From Limnoraphis robusta CS-951 (GTDB taxonomy: Bacteria; Cyanobacteriota; Cyanobacteriia; Cyanobacteriales; Microcoleaceae), in contig NZ_LATL02000165.1 of NCBI RefSeq assembly GCF_000972705.2, positions 1 to 11,137 on the forward strand: a stretch of 11,137 nt of DNA. Reading direction: 5' to 3'. The number at the start of each line of letters is the position of its first letter. Within the stretch, counting starts at the first letter, position 1. Under the pieces are notes generated by a model, which made no database searches, had not been told where the DNA came from, and saw only the letters and a list, made by a program, of their open reading frames with translations. The translations under genes and the position numbers were made by a program. Positions 5,302 through 11,137 of this stretch are shown piece by piece.

Positions 5302-6714
5302 ATGAATCTTTACAAATACTGGACAATCTGCAAGGTTGATGGGCGTTCTCATCAATCCAGTTTTCAAACAGGATATCAAGCCTCGGAGCTTCCTGTTGTT
5401 AGGGAACAGTTTCAAGCGTGGTTTCCATCCTACTGTGAAACTCAGGAACTCCTCACTCAAGAAGATAAAGAGATTCAAACTCAATTATTATCTTGGTTTC
5501 TTCATCAAGATTCTAGGGATTTTGAGTCGTCGGTTCCCCCGAGTTGGGTGATAGCAGGGCTTTCTTTGCGGTGTTATGTTTCCCATGCGATCCAATCGGC
5601 TTGTCAAACTTTAGCTCAAAAATTTGGTCAGCGCTATGGTTTTTCTCCTTATGACTTGTTACCCCTGGTGTTAACCGATGACGGGAAAACGTGGATAGGG
5701 CTTGACTCTGACCGCAAAACCCAGTTAATTCTAGATCGCTTTGGAAATCTTCAGCCTTCTACTTACCCTCTTTTATCGGTGGAGATTTTGAGAACCTTCG
5801 ATCCGACGAAAACAGCACTGGGAAAATGGGCTTGTTTAATCACTCGTCAAGATGAAAAACTGACTCGGACATTGTGGATAGAACATGGGCTTTTGCTGGA
5901 AACTTCTTGGTCGAAACTTAATCAAGTTCAAGGGAGTCAATGGAAAATCCTTTCACCCCACGAGCGTCATTGGGTAGAGGTGTTCCATCAGGTGTATCGA
6001 CGCGACAGACGAGAACAGGGCGCTCGGGGTAAATGTCCAACACCCTCGGAAGCCCAACTTCAGGAAATGCGCGATCTTCTTCATCAACGAGGAATTATAG
6101 CCGATTCTTCGGATGAAATGTTAGATCAATTAAAAACGATTGCTGAGTTTCTCCAGGAACAAAAGATTAACCCGTCACCCCCGCCACCGCCACCCGAACC
6201 GCCGATTAATCTCCTAAAAACTATGCTGAATGAAGCTCGGGATAAAGCCCTTTTAAATGCGATTCATCGGGTGCTGTTACAACGCTTTCATCAACTCAAA
6301 AATAGTCCCTGGTATGCTGAGAACGCTGATTACTTTTTCCCCAGTTTACGACTCATTTATTTTGAAGCAAAATCTCAAGGTGAGGTCGCCAAAGAATTAA
6401 ACATGAATAATCAATCTCAAGTCAGTCGATTTTTAAAACTAAAGGAAATGCTCAATCAAATTCGAGAACAGGTGATGGCGGAGTTGTTTCAAATCTTGTT
6501 GAGTCAAGAGTCTTTTAAATCCGTTTCCCAAGATGCTCAGGCTTTTAATAATCTAATTCAACACTTGAGTGCTTATTTAGATGAAAGTGTGTTTGTTGAA
6601 GCGGCGAGGGAACTTCAAGCCGGACAACACCGAAAAATGACCAGTTTATTTGCAGAAAAGATGCGTGATTTTCTCAGTTATGATCCTCCCAATTTAGCTC
6701 TTGATTGTTCTTGA
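5302..6714 (+). CDS. Helix-turn-helix protein, sigma-factor-like C-terminal half
   Basis: 470 residues, cytosolic, with no signal or membrane segment. The N-terminal part (1-230) includes a cysteine-containing helix SLRCYVSHAIQSACQTLAQK (88-107) and is not confidently assignable. A proline hinge PSPPPPPPEPP (291-301) leads to a helical C-terminal domain. This has a helix-turn-helix-like segment at about 350-385, LIYFEAKSQGEVAKELNM then SQVSRFLKLKEML, typical of sigma-70 region 4 (S-Q-x-E-V-A-K-x-L then S-x-V-S-R). A tail of helices (410-460) follows. I recall related cyanobacterial proteins of about 450-500 residues encoded before DUF1822 genes and sometimes annotated as sigma-like. Start choice is firm, with AGGGG 6 nt upstream. 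The DUF1822 gene follows after 49 bp, so the two are probably co-transcribed. Sigma activity is not proven: a clear region 2 was not found. Confidence 0.75.
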   Translation: MNLYKYWTICKVDGRSHQSSFQTGYQASELPVVREQFQAWFPSYCETQELLTQEDKEIQTQLLSWFLHQDSRDFESSVPPSWVIAGLSLRCYVSHAIQSACQTLAQKFGQRYGFSPYDLLPLVLTDDGKTWIGLDSDRKTQLILDRFGNLQPSTYPLLSVEILRTFDPTKTALGKWACLITRQDEKLTRTLWIEHGLLLETSWSKLNQVQGSQWKILSPHERHWVEVFHQVYRRDRREQGARGKCPTPSEAQLQEMRDLLHQRGIIADSSDEMLDQLKTIAEFLQEQKINPSPPPPPPEPPINLLKTMLNEARDKALLNAIHRVLLQRFHQLKNSPWYAENADYFFPSLRLIYFEAKSQGEVAKELNMNNQSQVSRFLKLKEMLNQIREQVMAELFQILLSQESFKSVSQDAQAFNNLIQHLSAYLDESVFVEAARELQAGQHRKMTSLFAEKMRDFLSYDPPNLALDCS

Positions 6715-6763
6715 ATTCTGTCAGATTTCCTAATAAACAGTAAATCCAAACTCGGAGAATAAA

Positions 6764-8017
6764 ATGAATTTTCGCCCTGATTCTGAGTCTAAAGTATCTT
6801 CAATTCGTTCTAATTCGCGTTCTTACCGAGAATTGCAGTTAGAAATGATTGATCTAGAGCCAGAGTTCTTTGAGAAAGCTACTCTCCTCAGTCGTCATTT
6901 TAGTAATGAAGCTGAACAATGGCAAGCCTATTTGAATACATTGGCGTTATTGGCTTTAGAAAAATGGTTAAGCGATCGCCAGTTAACCTTGAGTTATCAA
7001 ACCTATTCTCTCCTGAGAACTCAAGTTTTAAATTTAGACGCCGTTAGTCCTCTCAATGTTGAGCCATTTAAACTCTGCTTGATCGCTCGTGAGAATATAG
7101 GTGATCAAACCATTGAAATTCCTCAAAAAATGATTGACGAGCCAGAGTTTTCCGCCCATTTTTACACATTAATTCAGGTTTTCTTGGAAGAAAAACAGGC
7201 TGTTTTAATCGGATTTATCCGCTATGATCAATTAAACCAGCAGTCTTTAAAACAGACAAAAACAGGAAATTATGAACTGTATTTGTCAGAATTTAATCCT
7301 GAACCCAGCCATTTAGGTTTAAACCTAAAATACTTAGATTCAACAGCCATAGAACTTCCTAAAAATGGCTTATCTAAACCATCCTTTCAACAGTTAACTC
7401 AATGGCTGGAACATCTTTATACAGCCGACTGGCAACCTGTTGAACAACTTTTGGCAAACCGACCACCTCTTGTTCCGTTTGCGTCAGCAATAAATTTCAG
7501 AACCCGGAACTTATCCTCACAAAAAACAATAGAAAAAAGTCTAAAAACATTACAAATGAGTGGAGCTTTAGGACATCAAAAACCAGGAGATTTATCACAG
7601 ACTGAACTCAGTGATGTTTTAGTGGAGCTTTTAGAAACCACTAACAATGAAGAAACCCGTTGGCAAGCAGCAGAATTATTATGGGAAGTCAACCCCAATC
7701 ATCCGGCTGTGGGTGTGCGACGAGCAATTGATTTAGGAATGCAACTTTTAGGGGTTCCTGTTGCATTAATGGTTGCCCTTTTACCCAAACCAGATCAACG
7801 AATTGCCATTCTTTTAAGGGTTTATCCCCTACAAGGTTTCTTACCTGATCATTTAAAACTGATTGGTTTGGATGAATTGGGTCAAAGTTTATTTGAAGTT
7901 CGGGCGAGAGAGCGAGATGATTATATTCAGTTCAAATTCACCGCAGACCCGGGCGATCAGTTTAGTGTTCAGATTGTTCTTAATGATGCGAATGTAACAG
8001 AATACTTCATCGTTTAA
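6764..8017 (+). CDS. DUF1822 family protein
   Basis: 417 residues, soluble, cyanobacteria-type. The family signature near the N-terminus is visible: WQAYLNTLALLALEKWLSDR (53-72). A central beta-rich part covers about 100-200, with internal helices at 206-232. The C-terminal part is also characteristic: an acidic helix SDVLVELLETTNNEETRWQA (283-302), then GVRRAIDLGMQLLGVPVALM (317-336), LLRVYP (350-355), LPDHLKLIGLDELG (360-373) and a beta-rich end. The family has no established biochemical function. The ribosome binding site GGAG (6754-6757), 6 nt upstream, supports the start. It follows the sigma-like gene by 49 bp, is closed by a good intrinsic terminator, and precedes the CHAT receptor gene by 324 bp. 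A role in the same signalling route, such as scaffold, anti-sigma-like regulator or protease substrate, is inferred from linkage only. Confidence 0.85.
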   Translation: MNFRPDSESKVSSIRSNSRSYRELQLEMIDLEPEFFEKATLLSRHFSNEAEQWQAYLNTLALLALEKWLSDRQLTLSYQTYSLLRTQVLNLDAVSPLNVEPFKLCLIARENIGDQTIEIPQKMIDEPEFSAHFYTLIQVFLEEKQAVLIGFIRYDQLNQQSLKQTKTGNYELYLSEFNPEPSHLGLNLKYLDSTAIELPKNGLSKPSFQQLTQWLEHLYTADWQPVEQLLANRPPLVPFASAINFRTRNLSSQKTIEKSLKTLQMSGALGHQKPGDLSQTELSDVLVELLETTNNEETRWQAAELLWEVNPNHPAVGVRRAIDLGMQLLGVPVALMVALLPKPDQRIAILLRVYPLQGFLPDHLKLIGLDELGQSLFEVRARERDDYIQFKFTADPGDQFSVQIVLNDANVTEYFIV

Positions 8018-8041
8018 CAGCGACTATAGAATAGTTTAAGG

Positions 8042-8074
8042 GTTGATTAGCGACATCAGTTAATCAACTTTTTT
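8042..8074 (+). terminator. Rho-independent terminator of the sigma-like/DUF1822 operon
   Basis: GTTGATTA (8042-8049) pairs perfectly with TAATCAAC (8061-8068) around an 11-nt loop, followed at once by six T residues (8069-8074). It begins 25 bp after the DUF1822 stop codon. The stem is AT-rich and so only moderately stable, but the arrangement is classical. Confidence 0.7.
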
Positions 8075-8126
8075 GGCTTTTATATTGGTTTGATTTCATA
8101 AAGTTTTTACCCGGTTTTAGCTTGAC

Positions 8127-8146
8127 AAATCAACTTAACTTGATTT
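8127..8146. promoter_or_regulatory. Candidate operator palindrome overlapping the -35 box
   Basis: AAATCAA-CTTAAC-TTGATTT is a perfect inverted repeat with 7-bp arms and a 6-bp spacer. Its right arm contains the TTGATT -35 hexamer (8140-8145), so a dimeric regulator bound here would block or recruit RNA polymerase for the CHAT receptor gene. The regulator is unknown; the encoded helix-turn-helix protein is one candidate. Confidence 0.35.
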
Positions 8147-8168
8147 AGTAAAAAATCACTTATATAAT
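8140..8168 (+). promoter_or_regulatory. Sigma-70-type promoter of the CHAT receptor gene
   Basis: TTGATT (8140-8145) is followed after exactly 17 bp by a perfect TATAAT (8163-8168). The surrounding sequence is very AT-rich. Transcription would start near 8175, leaving a 5' leader of about 165 nt before the ATG at 8342. Together with the upstream terminator it makes the third gene a separate transcription unit. Confidence 0.6.
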
Positions 8169-8239
8169 GTTATATATGATATGATATCTACAAGTTAGAA
8201 ATCCTTTCTAAAGGAACACAATCTTCGAGAAGCTGTAGT

Positions 8240-8256
8240 GTAGGCATCTAGCCTGC
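8240..8256 (+). repeat. Small hairpin of dispersed-repeat type in the leader
   Basis: GTAGGC (8240-8245), loop ATCTA, then GCCTGC (8251-8256): a 6-bp stem including one G-T pair. The GGCATCT-AGCCTGC motif resembles short dispersed cyanobacterial repeats with GGCATCTTGCC cores, so it may be a repeat relic rather than a gene-specific element. Confidence 0.4.
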
Positions 8257-8264
8257 TTCAAGTT

Positions 8265-8333
8265 TAAAACTCATTCAACCTTTCTACAGCCCCGTAATGT
8301 GCAGAAGCTTTCTAGATTAAAACTCAATCAACC
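8265..8333 (+). repeat. Direct repeat of 16 nt in the leader
   Basis: TAAAACTCATTCAACC (8265-8280) and TAAAACTCAATCAACC (8318-8333) agree at 15 of 16 positions, 53 bp apart. The second copy ends 8 bp before the start codon. Possible roles are protein or RNA binding in the leader, or simply local duplication. Confidence 0.55.
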
Positions 8334-8341
8334 GACTAACA

Positions 8342-11077
8342 ATGAAAAAACAAGTTGTTATCAAAATACCAGGGGGCGATTTTGATACAGGTTTTCCTGT
8401 TGTACTAGAGTTTTGGGAAGACGGTAGAATTATTGCCATAGACCGCGAATGTCCTGCACTTCCCGCCCAACCAAAAATTAAGAAAAGTTATGAAGAATGG
8501 CGAGAACTTCATAGAGGTTTAGGAGAGCGAATTATTGAAGTTCCAGAGGTACAAATTACCCATAAATCGACATATCAAGAGTGTTTATCTGCAACTCAAG
8601 CCCTTGAATATACTCTAGAAAATTGGTTTAACAATCCTATATTTGGCGATATCCGAGGGCGAATTGTGGGACGTTTAAAATATGTAGCACCCAACGAATC
8701 TGTAAGAATTGTTTTGGATACCGCCAATTCTTGTTTACAAAAACTATCCTGGGATCGGTGGGATTTATTTGAAAAAGATTATTTCTTACCCAATGCGGAG
8801 TTAGTTCTTTTATCTCGATACAATCGACCTCCAGAAACCCTGCAAATACCGATTAAAATTCTGGCTATTTTTGGCAGCGATGAAGGGGGTTTGCAACTAC
8901 AAGAAGATCTAAAAGAAATTCAAAACTTAGCTGAATATGGAGGAGAAGTTACTTGCATTCCCGAAGAAGGAGATTCCCTCAGTTTCCAAACACTGTGTAA
9001 TACCCTTTATCGGGGAAATTGGGATATAATTTTCTATGCCGGACACAGTTCAGGTCAAAGCATTTGCCTTTCTAATGAGCCTAACTTACCCATCAATAAC
9101 TTAAGACAAGCCCTAAGAATAGCCGCTCCTAATATTAAGCTTGCTATCTTTAATTCCTGTGATGGACTGGGGATTGCGGAATATTTAGCCGAGTTTAATA
9201 TTCCCCATCTCATCGTCATGCGAGAACCCGTTCCTGATATAGTAGCCCGCAGTTTTTTGAAGTATTTTTTAGAAGAATTTATTCAAGGAAAACCCCTTCA
9301 TGCTGCGGTTCGTCAAGCCAGAAAAAAATTACATCAATTAGAAGTTCCAACTGCAAACAATGAACCGTATTATCCGGGAGCATCCTGGCTACCGATACTC
9401 TTACAAAATCCGACGGCTCCTCAACTGTATTGGCCTCAACCGGAACCGGAACCCTCACCTGAACCCTCACCTGAACCTGAACCTGAAAAACCCTTAATCC
9501 AACCCAAAGTAATGATGATGTTAGGGTTAGTATTTATCGGTATTTTTATAGGTGTTTTCTGGGGAACTTCTAGCCGCTTTTTTAAGAAACCTGATGTTAT
9601 TGGAGATTCTATCAGTCAGGGGGAAGAAATTGTGGTGAAGATGTTTCAACAACGGCGTAAACAAAGGGGTGTAGAACCTGTTGCCGACTGTCAGAAACCC
9701 TTGAAGTATTTTTTACCCTTTTGGAAGGATTATATTAGACAACAGTGGAATGATTGTTTTGTCACCAAACAAAGTTATCACGAAGCCATTCAACACCTTC
9801 AAAAAAGTTGGGAAGAAGAAAAACAAGATCCCGAAACTTTAATCTATCTCAATAACGCAATATTGGAAGCAACAAACGCCGATTACTATACCATTGCAGT
9901 TGTTGTTCCCACGATAAAAAATCAAGCCGGAGAAGTCATCGATGTCGAACTTGCGGAAGACATTCTGCGGGGAGTTGCTCAAGCCCAAACCGAAGTGAAC
10001 TTGAATTTATTCAATGGAGATGAATCTGCTGAGTATACCTTACCCGGTTCAGATTTTCTTCAGCATAGAGACTTAAATGGAAAAGGCTTAAAAGTGATCA
10101 TTGCTGATGATTCTAACTTCAAACCTCAAGCCATCAAAAATACACATAACCTCGTTAAAAACTCAGAAATTCTAGGCGTAATTGGTCATTATTCTAGTGA
10201 GATGACCCTCGCTACTTTAGATATTTACAACAAAAATCAAGTAGTTTTAGTGACTCCAGGAACAACCACCTCTGAACTCACCGAAAACCCAGAACAGTTT
10301 TTATTCCGAATTCCGGCAGTGAATTATAAGAAGGCTTATAAAATGGTTGATCTCTTGACCCAGGAAATCAAGCAGAAAAAAGTCACGATTTTTTATAATC
10401 CTGCCAGTCCCTTTTCGAGTGATTACAAACAATACTTTGAACGAAAGTTGTTAGAAAAAGGAGGAGAAGTTGTAGCTTCTTTTAACCTGGCTAGTCCTAA
10501 CTTTAACGCAAAAGATGCACTTGAAAAAATGAGAAATTCTGAAGAATCCGTGATTATTTTAATACCGGATGGTCAGGTGACAAATTCCGTCAATCAAGCG
10601 CTAGAAGTGATTAAAGAAAATAAAGGTGAATATTGGATGTTGGGTAACTCCTCGGTTGACACGCCCAGAACTTTAGCGCTCGGTCAAGAATATCTAGAAA
10701 AACTATATTTAGTCATTTTCTGGCATCATTTAAACAGTTTTCAGCCCGATTTTTCGCAAATCACTTCGCAACTTTGGGGCGAATTCGTGAGTCTTCGTAC
10801 CGCTTTAGCCTACGATGCAGCCCATGTTTTGATTGAAGGAATTCGCCAAAATCCCACCCGCAAAGGAATTCAAAAGCTACTTTCTAGTGAAAGCTTCAAG
10901 ATTGACGGCGTGACCGGGAAAATAGAGTTTCAACCGGGAACAGGCGATCGCAAAGAACAACCCCTTGATATTGTTAAAGTTGCTGCTTGTGCAAATCAAG
11001 AGTATGGTCTTACCTTTCTCCCAACTGAGTTTTCAACACCGAAAAAAGCGGGTTTAGATTGTTCAAATCGTGAATGA
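8342..11077 (+). CDS. Transmembrane CHAT protease fused to periplasmic ligand-binding (Peripla_BP_6-like) domain
   Basis: 911 residues. Residues 1-95 are an unassigned N-terminal domain. About 100-355 is a CHAT (caspase-like) domain with the expected dyad: His235 in FYAGHSSG (231-238) and Cys273 in FNSCDGLG (270-277). A Pro-Glu hinge (367-384) leads to one membrane helix (about 390-409). Residues 420-510 form a helical stalk with a TPR-like end, DPETLIYLNNA (496-506), and Cys450/Cys472 could form a disulfide. Residues 515-890 are a type I periplasmic-binding fold of the LivK/amino-acid receptor kind: IAVVVPT (518-524), a GVIGHYSSEMTLAT stretch (612-625), VVLVTPG (634-640), and LRTALAYDAAHVL (818-830). 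The family logic is an external ligand sensor controlling an internal protease. The start at 8342 lacks a Shine-Dalgarno sequence, but no other in-frame Met lies in the CHAT domain's N-terminal region. It has its own promoter. Linkage to the sigma-like and DUF1822 genes suggests one pathway. Confidence 0.88.
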   Translation: MKKQVVIKIPGGDFDTGFPVVLEFWEDGRIIAIDRECPALPAQPKIKKSYEEWRELHRGLGERIIEVPEVQITHKSTYQECLSATQALEYTLENWFNNPIFGDIRGRIVGRLKYVAPNESVRIVLDTANSCLQKLSWDRWDLFEKDYFLPNAELVLLSRYNRPPETLQIPIKILAIFGSDEGGLQLQEDLKEIQNLAEYGGEVTCIPEEGDSLSFQTLCNTLYRGNWDIIFYAGHSSGQSICLSNEPNLPINNLRQALRIAAPNIKLAIFNSCDGLGIAEYLAEFNIPHLIVMREPVPDIVARSFLKYFLEEFIQGKPLHAAVRQARKKLHQLEVPTANNEPYYPGASWLPILLQNPTAPQLYWPQPEPEPSPEPSPEPEPEKPLIQPKVMMMLGLVFIGIFIGVFWGTSSRFFKKPDVIGDSISQGEEIVVKMFQQRRKQRGVEPVADCQKPLKYFLPFWKDYIRQQWNDCFVTKQSYHEAIQHLQKSWEEEKQDPETLIYLNNAILEATNADYYTIAVVVPTIKNQAGEVIDVELAEDILRGVAQAQTEVNLNLFNGDESAEYTLPGSDFLQHRDLNGKGLKVIIADDSNFKPQAIKNTHNLVKNSEILGVIGHYSSEMTLATLDIYNKNQVVLVTPGTTTSELTENPEQFLFRIPAVNYKKAYKMVDLLTQEIKQKKVTIFYNPASPFSSDYKQYFERKLLEKGGEVVASFNLASPNFNAKDALEKMRNSEESVIILIPDGQVTNSVNQALEVIKENKGEYWMLGNSSVDTPRTLALGQEYLEKLYLVIFWHHLNSFQPDFSQITSQLWGEFVSLRTALAYDAAHVLIEGIRQNPTRKGIQKLLSSESFKIDGVTGKIEFQPGTGDRKEQPLDIVKVAACANQEYGLTFLPTEFSTPKKAGLDCSNRE
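9440..9493 (+). repeat. Pro-Glu/Ser hinge-coding repeat
   Basis: A run of CCG/CCT and GAA codons with two copies of GAACCCTCACCT encodes PEPEPSPEPSPEPEPEKP (residues 367-384), immediately before the membrane helix. It probably forms a stiff extended spacer between the CHAT domain and the membrane. Its codon-level repetition predicts length variation among strains. Confidence 0.75.
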
Positions 11078-11137
11078 TATCATCTCCGATTCATTAATTA
11101 TAATTTGGTAGGGGCGAGTTCTAAACAGTGAACAGTT
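11078..11137. other. Downstream intergenic edge
   Basis: AT-rich sequence after the CHAT gene stop. GGTAGGGGCGAGTT (11108-11121) resembles the GGGGCGGGTT class of dispersed repeat seen near 1056. AACAGTGAACAGTT ends the window. No clear terminator could be seen before the sequence stops. Confidence 0.4.

Larger units (their letters stand above)
8018..8341. other. 324-bp intergenic region with terminator, promoter and structured leader
   Basis: In order: an intrinsic terminator for the DUF1822 transcript (8042-8074), a palindrome (8127-8146), a strong promoter (8140-8168), then a leader of roughly 165 nt with a small hairpin (8240-8256), a TAAAACTC.. direct repeat (8265-8280 and 8318-8333) and an inverted GCTGTAG/CTACAGC pair (8232-8238, 8284-8290). 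The heptamer AATCAAC or its complement occurs at 8042-8048, 8062-8068, 8128-8134 and 8326-8332. No Shine-Dalgarno sequence precedes the ATG at 8342. Confidence 0.6.

Noticed and set aside
8122..8127. TTGACA as the -35 box of the receptor promoter
   Set aside because: It is a perfect hexamer, but the sequence 16-18 bp downstream (around TTAGTA) is a poor -10; TTGATT (8140) with TATAAT (8163) at 17 bp is much better.

Overview
The window looks like chromosomal DNA of a cyanobacterium, probably a filamentous Oscillatoria/Planktothrix/Microcoleus-like one. The reasons are seven exact copies of the HIP1 octamer GCGATCGC, several GC-rich dispersed intergenic repeats of cyanobacterial style, a DUF1822 protein, and a CHAT-domain protein fused to a periplasmic-binding-protein receptor domain. 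Coding DNA is moderately AT-rich. No tRNA, rRNA, CRISPR array, transposase or phage gene is visible. The genus is inferred from gene content and style only.

Region A (1-1503): one gene (175-951) encodes an unusual protein: a helical N-terminal domain, a long charged Ala/Glu/Lys/Arg coiled coil built from DNA tandem repeats, and a C-terminal acyl-carrier-protein-like fold that appears to lack the phosphopantetheine serine. The gene lies between two perfect 36-bp inverted copies of a GC-rich repeat (1-36 and 1249-1284). The 552 bp downstream of it are filled with repeat elements.

Region B (1504-4974): a metal-transport cluster. A leftward operon runs from a cysteine-free HMA_2-type protein (4974-4387) into a P1B-like P-type ATPase (4400-2163), followed by a small DUF5132-like membrane protein (2111-1824). 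A second DUF5132-like gene (1504-1827, + strand) converges on it, and the two stop codons overlap inside a hairpin. The ATPase has every P-type catalytic motif but no Cys-Pro-Cys metal site and no CxxC motif. That makes classical Cu, Zn or Cd efflux unlikely. The layout recalls the fez (ferrosome, intracellular iron compartment) operons built around P1B-6 ATPases, so a cyanobacterial iron-compartment system is the leading hypothesis. It is inference.

Region C (5302-11077): three rightward genes that look like one signalling module. They encode a 470-aa helix-turn-helix protein with a sigma-like C-terminal half, a 417-aa DUF1822 protein, and a 911-aa single-pass membrane protein. The last joins a caspase-like CHAT protease domain (His235/Cys273) to a LivK-type ligand-binding domain through a Pro-Glu hinge and one membrane helix. 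The first two genes are 49 bp apart. The third is separated by a rho-independent terminator, its own strong promoter overlapping a palindrome, and a leader of roughly 165 nt. A testable model is an external ligand controlling an internal protease that acts on the DUF1822 and/or sigma-like protein.

The two most interesting systems are the cysteine-poor ferrosome-like cluster (B) and the ligand-sensor/CHAT-protease/DUF1822/sigma-like module (C).
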